From Rebecca billardiae RCC1528 (Eukaryota; Haptophyta), in contig OZ251246.1 in assembly GCA_965240325.2 (NCBI GenBank), positions 434,001 to 498,000 of the forward strand: DNA of 64,000 bases. The letters run 5' to 3'. The notes under the pieces are model-generated. The model saw only the letters and a list, made by a program, of their open reading frames with translations. It ran no database searches and had not been told where the DNA came from. The position numbers and the translations under genes are program-made. The first letter of the stretch is position 1. Every line of letters begins with the position of its first letter. Positions 1 to 14,003 of this stretch are shown in pieces.

Positions 1-1088
1 GCGCGCGCCGAGTCAGAGCCGCTGGCCTGTTTTATTTCTACCAGATTCCATTTACTATGTCACGGCGACAAACCCGTGCTCGCCAGTGGGAATCGGTGTC
101 ACGCTCCGTTGGGTGTACCTCTCACGGCCGATGGCGGCCCCCACGTGCGCAAGGAATGCGATTCGTGCACTCCTCGGTGACCGGTGAGTGCACGAATCCA
201 GTTGCGGCGCTCGTCCGCCTCGTCGTTGTCGCACACGAGGTACACCCAACACCATGGGTCGGATCCCAGAACTCTCCGCGCGCTCGCGCCTGCGCGGCAC
301 TGGCAGGCTTGTTCTCATCATCTTGGCCAAGACTGCAGCCTGAAAGATGCGCGAGGACGCGTGTGCACGCCTTTCCGCGCGTCATGGGTGCGCGTGGCAC
401 GCACCTTGTAATATTATACGCCGAGGAGGCCTGAGCATCCGGCCTACTAACCTTCCGCGATCACGTTCAAATGCAGGCAGCAAGCTGCAAGCAAGCGCAC
501 GCCGAACGGAAGCATCTCAAGCTCGACAAGGTAGTGGCGGCGGAGCGTTTAGAGCTGGTGGCGATTGCAGTCCATCTGGCTGTGAACTGGTCGCTAACTG
601 ACACGGGTGCGACGCAGCAGCCAAGGCAGAGTGCTTGCAGCTTGCAGAGGGCCTCCAGCTGCAGCGCCGGTTTGCCGCCGCTCGCCGCCGCTGCATCGTG
701 CACACTGCCGTGCACCGCGAGTGACCCCTGTGTCAAGGCGAAGCACCACGGCAAGGCGAATCAGCATGTCTGACAACATCCTTCGCCACAGCGCAGCGCC
801 TCAACACGAGAATGCGCGAATGACGTGCCATCACTTCTCCGGACTAGCTCCGGGGCCCGCACCAGCGGGCAAGCCGCCATTGTACCGCGTTTTGGCGAAT
901 GTCGCCTTTGGGCTCTCGTAGAAATAAAACAGGCCCGCTGTCTGGTGAGCCGTGTGAGTCGGGCTAACGGCATCATGCACTCTAGATACCACATACATGC
1001 AGCAGACCACCTCAGGGATTCACTAGGCTTCCGCGCCACCGCCAGCCGGCGCTGCGGCTGCGCGGCCAGCACGGTCGACGACGACAGC
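1..1088. other. Intergenic DNA, no supportable gene
   Basis: No reading frame in this stretch has recognisable domains or protein-like composition on either strand; overlapping open frames reflect the high GC content. The only structure I can point to is a 12-bp perfect inverted repeat, ATTCGTGCACTC at 161-172 and its complement at 186-197, with a 13-nt loop. Confidence 0.5.
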
Positions 1089-2475
1089 TCATACTGACGC
1101 GGCGGTGCCCGGCGCGGCCGGCGCCGGCGCCGATTGCTTGCGAGCTTCCGAGCACTCGGCCTTCTTGCACAGCCACCCTCGGAGATCGATCTTCTGGCAC
1201 GTCGGGCAGCGTCTCGCCTTCGCCATCGGGCAGGGCGACACGCCGCACGAGCAGGTCTGGTGACAGCGGTCGAAGCTCGCCTCGAGCTCAGCAGCAGCTG
1301 CCTCCGCCTCCGCCTTCTTCCGCGCACGCTCGGATGCGGCCGCCGCCTTGCGCGCCGCCTCGGCCTCCTTCTGCGCGGTCTGCGCGGCCTTCTGCGTGTT
1401 GATCTCACGCAACGACCACGAGCCGTTTTGGCTGTCGAGCCGCGTGTTGTCCGGCTTCGGCGCGGCGAGCTCCACGGCGGGCACTGGAAGGACACCGAGC
1501 TGGTCTGCGAGCTCACCCGGGTCGAACCTCACCTCCTTGCGCACCGCGGCGAGCTCGGCGTCGTGCTCATCACGCTCGCGCACGAGCTTGGCGGCCTGGC
1601 GGCCGGAGTACTCCTTGGCGAGCTCGAGCTTGGCGCGGAGGGCTGGAGCAGTGTTCGAGCGCATCCCCGCAGGCGTGGCTGTGAACGCACTAAACGTAGG
1701 TGATGCGTGCGCGCCAGAGGGCTCGCCGTCGTCGGCCGAGCGCGCAGCCCCGCGCTCCGGAGTGCTTGGCGCCGCTGCCGGCGCCGCCGCCGCGAGCGAC
1801 GCGGCATCGGCCTCCTCCTCTTGCCGCCTGCGCTCCGCCTTCGCCTGTGCGGCATCGAGACGATCCACGAAGTCCTTCCTGTTGATCTGGTCCGGGTCCA
1901 ACACGTTGCCCGTGATGCCCACCTTGCGCCACGCGTTGATGATGTCAAAGGTGTCACACCACGAGAACCACGCACCCGGCGTGGACAGCTCCTCACAGCC
2001 GCCGAGGATCTGGAGGAACTCGCGGAGGCCGATCGTGGGCTCCTTGCCGTAGCTCGCCGTGTACGCGTGCTTGAAAGACGCCAGGCCCTTCTGGTATTGC
2101 GAGTGGAACTTGTGGTTGTACTGATCGAGAGCCTTCACGGTGCGTGCGGCCGCGCGAGGGCGGAGAGGTGATTGTGCGCGCGTCGCGCGCGCGCGCCGGG
2201 CCGATTGCACGCCAGGTACACCCGGGGCACGCGCGCGCGCCGGAGAGGCGCTGCAGCCGTCCGCGCGCACGGGCGCCTACCTGTAGGAAGTGCGACGTGT
2301 TCGGCTCCTCGGTGAAGATGCGGATGCCGAACTCGGACTCAGCAGTGCCGAGGGCTGCGAGCACGTCCTCCGTGTACCGCGACGAGTGGTTGTCGAGCAA
2401 CAGCACGATCGGGAAGGCGATGGGCTCCAGCCCCGCAGCCACCAGAGCTGCGTTGAGGTCACCAGACGCGCCGAC
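1089..2475 (-). pseudogene. DDE-superfamily (pogo/Tigger-like) transposase, C-terminal half
   Basis: Two exons read in phase: about 2475-2281 and 2132-1089, with a 148-bp intron 2133-2280 (donor GTAGGC, acceptor AAG). Exon A carries LLLDNHSSR, the central catalytic-Asp block of DDE_1 endonucleases, and EEPNTSHFLQ. Exon B continues with LDQYNHKFH, as the family does after its Q-LD motif. The remainder is a charged, Ala-rich coiled region ending in a tail with ten cysteines (about the last 55 residues, starting CHQTCSCG). The first catalytic Asp and the N-terminal DNA-binding domain are not present upstream: the carrier gene starts at 2645 on the other strand. I therefore read it as a truncated element copy. 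It could be a domesticated C-terminal fragment. Family assignment is by motif only. Confidence 0.55.
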
Positions 2476-2644
2476 AGGCCGCCTAGCCCTGCCGCGCGGC
2501 GCCCGCCACACAGCAGCCGCTGCGCGAGGTGCGTCGCCATCGCCGGGTCTGAAAGACGAAGCAGTCCGAAAAACGAAGCAGCGACCTGTACAGGCTCCAC
2601 GGACGGCCTACTGTACGGCCTACCGGTGCCGATAGTCACGAACC

Positions 2645-4753
2645 ATGGCGGCGGATGCCGGGCGCCGCGGGGCCGATGGCGCTCTGGACCTCGCGGGCCT
2701 GCTGCGCGTGCTGAGCGCGCAGGCGGCGATGCTCACTGTGGGCTACGCCGCGGGCCGAGCGATGCCGCGCCTCGACTACTCGCTGCTCGTCAAGTTCGTC
2801 TGGTACCTCGCCCTGCCCGCCATCCTCTTCCGATCGACGGCGACGCTCGACGCCGCCGCGGTCGACGCGCGCTTCCTGTGCGCGATGGTGAGCGCGAAGG
2901 CGGTGCTCGCGCTGTTCGCCGGCGTGTTCCTCGCGCCACGCCTCCTCCCCGGCCCGCGGCTCAAGTCCGCAGCCCTGTGCGCCCTGCTCACCACCTGCTC
3001 GAACGACCTGGCTCTTGGCTTGCCGATTGTCGCCGCTCTCGTCCCGCCCATGGCGGAGCAAGTGGTCCTGCTGGCCGCGCTGCAGAACCTGGTGCTCAAC
3101 CCGGTCTTCTTCGCGCTGATGGACGCCGCCGACGCCGCCGACGACCGCGCCGACGACCCCGCGGGGCCGCGCTACGCGCCGGTGCGCACGGAGGAGGACG
3201 CTGGAAGCGGCCGAGGCGGCGAGCGCGCGCACGGCTCCGCGCGCGGCGATCGGCGGAGCTCGGCGGCGGGCAAGCTGCACGGCGCCGGCGAGAGCGACGG
3301 GAGCGGGAGCGACGAGTCGGGCGCCGAGCCGCTCGCACTCGCGCGCGAGCGCAGCGGCTCGCACGCGCAGGGAGCGTGCAGGCCGATACGACACGCCGCG
3401 GCCGCGCGCAGCTCGGCAGACGGGGCGGCGGGTCTGGGGCTGGGGCTTGACGACGATGGCGGCTCGGCGGCGGAGAAGCAGGAGCTTGGCGTGGCGTCGT
3501 GCGGCGTCGCGGGCGGCGGGGAGCACGGGCTGCTGTCCAGCGCGGCCGATGGCGCCGCCGCGCGTGCCAGCCGGCAGCACGGTGCGCACGGCGGCGGCGG
3601 CGGCGGCAGCGGTGGCGCCGGGCTCGCGCCTCTCCTCACGCCTCCGCGCCACCACCTGTCGCGCTGGCTCGCGCGCGCGCGCGCCGGCTCGCTCGACGCG
3701 CACGGCGCGCGCGTGTGCGCGCGCGCGTGCGCGCGCGCGGCGTGGAGCGGCGTGCGCCGCGCGGCGGGCAACTATGCCACCCTGGCGGTCTTCTTGGGAG
3801 GCGCTGCGCACGAGGCGCTGCGATGGCGGGCGGCACGTGGCGGGCGTGGCGGGCGCGGTGGCGGCGCGCACGCGCCGCTGCACCTGCCGGAGCCGCTCGA
3901 GACCGTGCTCCGCGCGCTGAGCTGCGCGTTCCCGCCCGCGGCGAACATCGCGCTCGGTCTCTCCCTGTCGCCGCGCGCCGGCGGCGCCGAGCCCTCGGGC
4001 GGCGGCGGCGGCGGCGGCAACGGCGGCGGCGGGGGCGCGCGTACCAAGCGCCCGCGTGCACTCGCCACCGCGGCGCTGGTGAGCTGTAAGCTACTTCTCC
4101 TGCCGATGCTCTGCCGCGCCCTCGTCACGCTCACCGCTGTCCAGGCACCCGCCGCGCGCGGCGGCGCGGCAGGCGCGCGGCCGGCCTCCCCCGCGCCCAT
4201 GCGCTTTGGCTCCGTGCCCGCCGCCGTCCTCTATGGGAATGTCGCTTGGGTCTACGGTGCACTTCCCACCGCCCCCTGGGTGGCCGCCTTCGCGCATGCG
4301 TACGGTCACCACACGGTGATGACCTCCCGAGCGATCAGCACGTCGCTGCTCCTCTCGTTCCCGCTCGTCGTCGTCGCGAGCATCCTCTTCCTCAGCCCAG
4401 CCGAAGGCCCGAGCGCGTCCGCGCGCGGCGTGGCGCGCGCCGCCGACCCTGGCGGCGGCCACGCCCCGGCGGTGACGGCACGGTGGCTGCTGGCGGAGGC
4501 GTGGCGCGCGCTCGCGGGTGAGGGCTCACTCTTCGGGCCGTGCGCGGGCGCGTCGCTCGCGCTGGCCGGGCTGGATGGGTCACCGCTTGGCGGCAGTGCG
4601 CGCGTGGCAGCGGGCTCGAAGCAGCAGGTGGCGTGGGCGGTGGCGCGCGGCGCGCGCGGCGGCGGGCAGCTGTGGCATGCACAAGCTGCCGAGTGCACGC
4701 CCGCTGAGAGGCTTGCGCGCCTCATGCAGTGCAGCGCTGGGCCGCGTCGCTAG
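2645..4753 (+). CDS. PIN/auxin-carrier-fold membrane transporter, GPR155 (LYCHOS)-like
   Basis: Single-exon gene, 702 aa. The N-terminal 160 residues hold several membrane helices in the Mem_trans pattern, including KFVWYLALPAILF and TCSNDLALGLPIV. Residues about 165-345 are a Gly/Ala/Ser-rich hydrophilic loop without recognisable fold. Helices resume at about 375 and include YGNVAWVYGALPTAPW, which resembles the YG-LPTAP motif of the PIN-like half of animal GPR155, followed by an alcohol-sensitive-carrier-like last helix (SLLLSFPLVVVASILFL). The family exports auxin-like anions in plants, and GPR155 is a lysosomal sterol sensor. Which applies here cannot be read from sequence. The start lies head to head with the transposase remnant. 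GC-rich codon use matches its neighbours. Confidence 0.75.
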   Translation: MAADAGRRGADGALDLAGLLRVLSAQAAMLTVGYAAGRAMPRLDYSLLVKFVWYLALPAILFRSTATLDAAAVDARFLCAMVSAKAVLALFAGVFLAPRLLPGPRLKSAALCALLTTCSNDLALGLPIVAALVPPMAEQVVLLAALQNLVLNPVFFALMDAADAADDRADDPAGPRYAPVRTEEDAGSGRGGERAHGSARGDRRSSAAGKLHGAGESDGSGSDESGAEPLALARERSGSHAQGACRPIRHAAAARSSADGAAGLGLGLDDDGGSAAEKQELGVASCGVAGGGEHGLLSSAADGAAARASRQHGAHGGGGGGSGGAGLAPLLTPPRHHLSRWLARARAGSLDAHGARVCARACARAAWSGVRRAAGNYATLAVFLGGAAHEALRWRAARGGRGGRGGGAHAPLHLPEPLETVLRALSCAFPPAANIALGLSLSPRAGGAEPSGGGGGGGNGGGGGARTKRPRALATAALVSCKLLLLPMLCRALVTLTAVQAPAARGGAAGARPASPAPMRFGSVPAAVLYGNVAWVYGALPTAPWVAAFAHAYGHHTVMTSRAISTSLLLSFPLVVVASILFLSPAEGPSASARGVARAADPGGGHAPAVTARWLLAEAWRALAGEGSLFGPCAGASLALAGLDGSPLGGSARVAAGSKQQVAWAVARGARGGGQLWHAQAAECTPAERLARLMQCSAGPRR

Positions 4754-5875
4754 CTCGGGTCATGGAGCAAGCAGTTGCGCCCACCAGCGGAATATACGGA
4801 TGGCCGGCGCCAACGCGGCCATCAGTCCGTAGAACTTCTCACTCTTATTCGTCTGCCTGCACTGAGTGGTCCGCGCCCGGCGATTTAAAGTCGGCCGAGC
4901 CGCGCCGGTATACCGGCACCACGACAGGCGATTCCGAATCCGAGGCCGCGCCGACAGGCGGCATCAGCGGCGCCTGTTCATCAGCAGCAGCACACTGCAG
5001 CCTGCCCGAGAGCTGCGGCGGGGCCAAGTGCGGCGCGGCGGGGTTCTCGCGTCACACTCACGGACGACTGACGCCAGCGGATAGTCGCTGACTCGCCGCT
5101 GCGCCGCCAATTCACGGCACCTGACTGACTGCTCTGAGTCTGATAGTCCGGCTCGGGACCGCTGGCACCGGGGGGCCAACGACGCCAGCTCGGATCAGGG
5201 GGCGAGGACGCCCATTCGGGCTCGCGGCAGGCCGAGCGTATGCGACGCGGCGACGGTCCTGCGGGCGGACCTGCGGCCCGGCCCTGTGATCGGCCGCGCG
5301 CCGCGGTAGTCTGCCGGTGCGGGCGGCGCCACCTTTCTCTACGGGTCGGCAACCGTGCCGGCCTCGCCGTGGTGCGACGGCGACGGCGGCCGACGCGCGT
5401 GAGCACGGCGGCATATTCTTCTCTCGTGATTGCGCGAGAAGCAGTTGCTCTGGCTCCACCTGCCGATCGCACCTGAGCTCTCTGGAGTAGGTTGCTTGAG
5501 TGTTGGCTCGCGCGCCCACAGCAAGGGCGGCCATCGTTTCGAGCGCATCCAATCTCGAATCGGAGTCACCTGTAAAGAGTACAATATGAATATGGAGGGT
5601 AGCTTACCGTACGGGATGCACTAGTAAGTTGTAATGACAATGGTGATAGCGCGCGCCCGCGCCGGGGAGTCACTATGGGGGTAATGAGGCGTTAGATTAT
5701 CAGTGTTGGGTCTTGAAACACTTGGGGCCATCTGATTGGCCAGACCCCAGTTGTTCAGGCTCCCAAAGCGGCACGTTGCCCCTTGCAAACCGTCTTCCGC
5801 GCGCGTTCGCATCGAAAGGCAAAGAATCTCTCACGCCCACCGCCGACGAGCTGACCAGGACCGCGCCGGGCACGA
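4754..5875. other. Intergenic DNA, no supportable gene
   Basis: Between the carrier gene and the PX gene I see no frame with domain-like sequence on either strand. The last 300 bases are less GC-rich and probably hold the 5' region of the PX gene. No clear TATA box or repeat was seen. Confidence 0.5.
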
Positions 5876-9441
<3,566 letters not shown>

Positions 9442-10054
9442 GCAGATGGAGCTGCCTATGCCTCTGTGCGGCGGCGGCTGAGCCCGGGTGGCGCGAAGCT
9501 GTGCGCCTGTGCGCCGCGTTCGGCCTTGCGCACTTGGCCTGCGGCTGCGCGGGCCGCTGCGTCTGATGATGCCTTGGACCTTTGGACGCGCGCTGACACC
9601 GCGTTGTGATGCACACTCATCGTCCGTCTAGCCGTGATGCTATACTGCTATATTTTATTATATCCCGCCATATAATAATGACCGCGTTCCGCGGTCCTTT
9701 TCCGTAGAACCAACGCAGTTGGGGGCCCGCGGCGCAGTGGTTGAGAATGAGACCGTGACGTCGTCAATCCGCACGGTCTGGCGTCTGCCTGGCAGTCAGA
9801 CAGGCAGCCGCACCGTCTCGGAGAGTGAGTGAGAGTCAGACCCGTCCGTCGGACTCGCGGCGCGTGAATGGGCGCGCCGACGGCCAAGGGTGGCCGGCAC
9901 GGGACACCAGCGGACGGGCCGCGCGGGGAAGCGGGGCGGCGCGCGCGCAGGGCGAGAGGCGCGGACGGGCCGCGCGGGGAAGCGGGGCGGCGCGCGTGCA
10001 GGGCGAGAGGCGCCGCGCGGCGCGGGCCGGCGCGTGCGCGCGCGCGCGCGCACC
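9442..10054. other. Intergenic DNA with a 51-bp tandem duplication
   Basis: After the PX gene stop there is an AT-rich patch (about 9640-9685) that could be its 3' end region. Two adjacent 51-bp copies starting at 9911 and 9962 differ at only about one position. No gene is supportable here except the doubtful reverse-strand tail described next. Confidence 0.6.
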
Positions 10055-10770
10055 TGCTTGAGGTGCTCGCGCTGCGCCATGCGCTCGACGAAGGGCCGCT
10101 GGTCGCTCAGCCGGCGCGCCTCGGGCCGGCATAGCGAGAGCGCGCGCCACTGCTGCCCGCCCACGCTGCGCAGCCACGCGCAGACCGAGCGGAGCTCGGG
10201 GTGGGACGAAGCGAGTGGCGTGTCGCGCCCGCCGCCAGGCGCACGCGTGCCCTGCTCCGCACCGCGCCGCCGTGCTCGCCCGCCGCCTGCTCCGCCGCGT
10301 CGGCCTCGAGGATGGCGGCGGCCAGCGGCAGGCTGAGTGGCGCGCGCTCGCCCACCGTAGCTTCGAGGGCCGTCCACACCTGCTCGAGCTGCTGCAGGGC
10401 GTGGACAAGGGCAGCGCGCGCGCCCAGCGCATCCGTGCTGCGTGACGCAGCGCGTCGAGCTCGGCGTCTCGCTTCGCCAGCTCGGCGCCCAGCGCCTCTG
10501 CGCGCACGCGTCGAGCTCGGCGTCGCGCTTTGCCAGCTCGGCGCCCAGCGCCTTCACGCGCACGTGCTCGTGTATCTGCGCGCGCACGGCCTGCGCGCCG
10601 CCGCCCATCTGCGCGCGCAGACTCGGACTCGTCGCGGCTGGCTGCTAGGGAGTGCTAGGGTGCGCGCCGCGTAGTCGATGGCCAAGGCCTGCAGCCAGCG
10701 CGCCTGCACCGAGAAAAGAAGGCGCGGCACGCGCGCTATAACCCAGTCCACGCAGACACGCGAGCGCGTG
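10055..10770 (-). CDS. Possible multi-exon gene, unknown function (weak)
   Basis: On the reverse strand, protein-like segments occur in different frames. From 5' to 3' they are FSVQARWLQALAIDYAAR (about 10740-10690), ALGAELAKRDAELDA, ALVHALQQLEQVWTALEATV (10430-10360) and SHPELRSVCAWLRSVGG (10210-10160), ending near 10055 at a GTGCGC donor-like site. They have helical, coiled-coil-like composition. A 56-bp direct duplication (starts 10451 and 10507) shifts the frame, so exons cannot be joined with confidence. No domain is recognised. It may be a real spliced gene or a decayed one. Confidence 0.28.
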
Positions 10771-11814
10771 CTCGAGCGGCGCGCCGGGGGCGACCGTCCA
10801 CGTCGGCCGCGCGGGAGCCGCAGGTACTCTCGCGCGCCTGCGCGACGCAGCGCGCACGCACAGCGAAACGGGCGCGGGGTAGAATTCAGGAGAGCGCCGC
10901 CGCCCGCGCACCACCCCACCGAGAGTGCGCACATGCGCACGCCACGACATGGCACGACATGGCGCACGATTGACGCAACGCCCGACAGACAGAAGCCTTC
11001 ATCGACAATCCGCGCGCGCCCGCAAACGCGGCCGCGCGCGCGGGCGGGCGCGCGGGCGTGCGTGCGCCACCCGCGCGGGAGGCGCCCGCGGCCGCGCGGG
11101 CGGCGCGCGCGCGGCGCGCGCTCCGCGCGGTCGTCCACACCGATGGCGGTCGATCGAGGGCTCGCCCCGTTTGGCGGTCGATTTTGATCGAGGGCTCGCC
11201 CCGTTTTTGGAGCGAGCGCGTGCCGCGCGCCCCCTGGCTCCCAACTGGGTATGATAATACCCACAATTACCCAAAATGACCTTATGCCCCCAACACCGTT
11301 ATCATAGCGAGCCAATGTACTGATATGATAGACTGAACGATAGTACCCACAATTACCCAATCAAGAGGCGATACAGCCCTTGCCTTGCTGAATGTCTCGC
11401 ACTATTGGAGTTGGTTGGACTCGGCTATAATGTTGATCAACTGTAGTCGTTCTAGTGATGGCATCTTGCGGCGGCGAGGCCATATTATTTTACTATGGTC
11501 ACACTAGAACGAGAGTCTACCCACAAAATTTACCCAGCCTGGCACACTTGGGCGTGGGTTTCGTTGATTCCTCTGTTCACTATTCAAGACGGCGGACGCG
11601 ACCTTTTTCGAAGCTAATCCATGTGTAAGGAGGTCTCAAAAAATCGAAACTCGGTCTCCCCACTCTGGAAAACACCGCCCCGTCCCTTTTTTCTTTGATC
11701 AAAGATCTTTTTGAAACGTGGTTCGGGCCCGCTGGTGCGGGCTCCACGCTGCGCGCTCCGCCCTGCACCGCGGGCCATAATAATATATTGCTGCTATATA
11801 TTGCTGCAGCGGCT
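10771..11814. other. Intergenic DNA with repeated motifs and an imperfect hairpin
   Basis: No gene is supported. A 28-34 bp motif is duplicated in tandem at about 11145-11206. TACCCACAATTACCCAA occurs twice, at 11258-11274 and 11344-11360. An 11-bp inverted repeat TCGTTCTAGTG pairs 11447-11457 with 11502-11512. From about 11210 the DNA becomes clearly AT-richer than the flanking genes. Confidence 0.6.
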
Positions 11815-13345
11815 CCGCCTGCCCGTCCGCCTCGGGGGGCTCGCCCTGCGCTCGGCGGCGCAGCGGGCACCCGCCGCCTTCTGGGCGGGGGCCCACGCCG
11901 CTGTTCCCGCGTTCCTCGACCGCCACGCCCCCATGCAGGGCGGCGTCGCCGTGCACGGCGTCCTCGAGCGCGACTCCATCGTCGCGCGCGTGGGCCGCGA
12001 CGCGTTCGTGGACATGCGCGCCGCCGGATGGCGCCAGTTTCTGCAGTCGGGCTCGGCGCTCGGGCGGACGCTCGCGACCATCTGGGAGCGCCTCCAGCTC
12101 GCCGAGCAGGAGGCGCCAGCTGTGCCCAACCGGCAGCCTTACTGCGTGCTCCACCTCCCGGCGGGTCAGGTGGCACCCACTGCACGCCGGGCTGTGGACG
12201 GCACCATCTACTACAGCCTCGCCAAGGACATCACGGAGGACGTCGAGAACACCCACGGCTGGCTCCTGCGGCGGCAGCTCAGCTCTCTCTCGCGGGACGA
12301 CCGCCGTGTGCACCTCATCCAGAACGTGGACCGTGCCTCACTCGCGTTCGTGGGCGCGCTCCCGATCGGCAGCGCGGCGGTCCACCACCAGGGTGAGTGG
12401 CTCGAGATCGCGGCGCGCGCGCTCGGGATCCCCAGCCCGGTCTGCGCGCCGCTGGCCCAGGCCGGGGCGTACGTGCCCACGCGCTCGGGTCCTGGCATCC
12501 GGGTGGACGCGTACGGCGACGCGCTCCTCAGCGCGTCCGGCCGCAACGCGCTCCCCGGCGACCACGTCGCACGCTACCGGCACGACCCGGTGATCCGCGT
12601 GCTGGCGGGGTTCTTCCGCACGTACGCCGGTGTGTACGCCGTGCCGGAGGACACCTGGATCTTCGGCTCGGTGCACGCCCAGTCCACCGCCCAGGCGCAG
12701 GCGGTGCTCGGCACGGACCGCAAGCGCGTGCCGGTGGTGGACCTGAGTGCCGAGGTGCACGGCAACTGTACCCTGTTCGAGGTCAAGACCATCTCGCTGA
12801 GCCAGTCGCGCTACAGGGTGAGCGACGGCCGCAACGGTGCGGTGCGCCACCGCGCGGAACTCGTCCCGCGCGAGCGGCGCAAGCAGCTGCAGCTCCTCGA
12901 CCGCGAGGTCTACGGCACGCTTGAGGGCCAGGTGGGCCCATACGAGGCGCGGCTCGACACCTTCCCCGCGATCGTCCCGATTGTCGTGGGGGCGTTCGGC
13001 GAGTGGAGCGCGGAGGTGGACCTCACCCTCAAGAAGATCGCCAAGATGGGGCGGGACACGTGGCGCGCGCGCCTCAGCGCGCCCTCGCGCCCCGCCGCCG
13101 AGCGCGCGCTGCTCGGCACCATGCGGCGCGAGCTGGGCATGCGCTGCCTGCGTGGCCAGGCCAAGATGCTCATCGCCCGCGCGCGCATGGCGCACGTGCG
13201 CCCGGGGGCACGCGCCCGCGGGGGCGCTGCATACGACGACTACTTCGAGACGACGGCTGACGACGCGTGGCACCGCGACCACCGCGGTGGCGCGTGCGCG
13301 TCGACGCCAGACGGTGCGTCGAGCTTCCGCTCGGCGATGGAGTGA
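11815..13345 (+). mobile_element. 5'-truncated non-LTR retrotransposon: RT C-terminus plus PD-(D/E)XK-like domain
   Basis: One open frame of about 510 codons starts abruptly after a short AT repeat and a CAG at 11813-11815. The first residues, LPVRLGGLALRSA followed by AAFWAGA, match the end of the thumb region of non-LTR reverse transcriptases (LP--LGGLGLRSA---AA-WAS). The palm with its YxDD motif is missing, as expected from 5' truncation. Downstream, PVVDLSAEVHG-12-FEVKT has the spacing of a PD-(D/E)XK nuclease core, followed by a conserved-looking block VGPYEARLDTFPAIVPIVVG and GAFGEWS. The first in-frame ATG is at 11933, but that is probably meaningless. The stop is at 13343-13345. An alternative is a host gene derived from such an element. 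Family knowledge comes from recall of similar ORFs in algae and dinoflagellates; nothing was searched. Confidence 0.6.
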
Positions 13346-14003
13346 TGGGCGACTATGAGGGGGGGGGACGACGGCGAGGAGCGCTGATCCTGGTGTTTGT
13401 CTCTGCTGCTCGATCTGCTGCTACAGCTTGCTGACTCTGACGCCTGCCCGTTGCATACCACGTCGTTAATATATATATCATACTACTTGCGCGGCGCTGT
13501 AATTAACTCTGCTCAATCATCAGCCAGCAGTGCTGTGCAGTGTGCTCAGCCGCTCAGCGCTGCTGATGATTGACTGCTGCTAAGCCTGCTAAGGCTCATC
13601 CGCGACCGAGTGCTGTATGAGCATGCAGATATATATGCTGCTATATATATATATATGCAGCAGCAGATTCGCCGGGACGACAGACGAGTCAATTTGCGCG
13701 GCGCTGCTGATATAGTGATTAGTGATCGGGCCGACGATGCTGCTGGTGGCGCGGTAACGATTACGCGTAGTTATGTGAGTTTTTAGCACCGATATGAGCA
13801 TCACGTACGTAGTAATTTTGCTCGTAGTCGGTCGGCCGCTGCCGGGCAGTGCCGGCGGCGGAGGCTGCCGCTGCCGCCCGCTGCGCAGTGCGCGCCCGCC
13901 GCGCCCGGCGACAACGGAGTGAACAACGCTGGGCGGGCCCGCGCTGCCCGGCGCTGCCATCATCATCAGCTGGCCACGTGGCAGTGCGCCATCCCACCGG
14001 GCG
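13346..14003. other. Intergenic DNA, AT-rich with (TA)n hairpin
   Basis: No gene seen. An interrupted AT microsatellite at about 13628-13662 contains GCTGC(TA)nTGCAGC, a self-complementary stretch able to extrude a hairpin. This is the shared 3' region of the retroelement and the convergent glycosyltransferase-like gene. Confidence 0.6.

Noticed and set aside
9721-9790. Possible tRNA gene (A-box-like GCAGTGGTTGAGA)
   Set aside because: No B-box or foldable cloverleaf follows.
12310-13282. Reverse-strand frame opposite the retroelement as a separate gene
   Set aside because: Antisense shadow; the forward frame has the recognisable reverse-transcriptase end and nuclease-like motifs.
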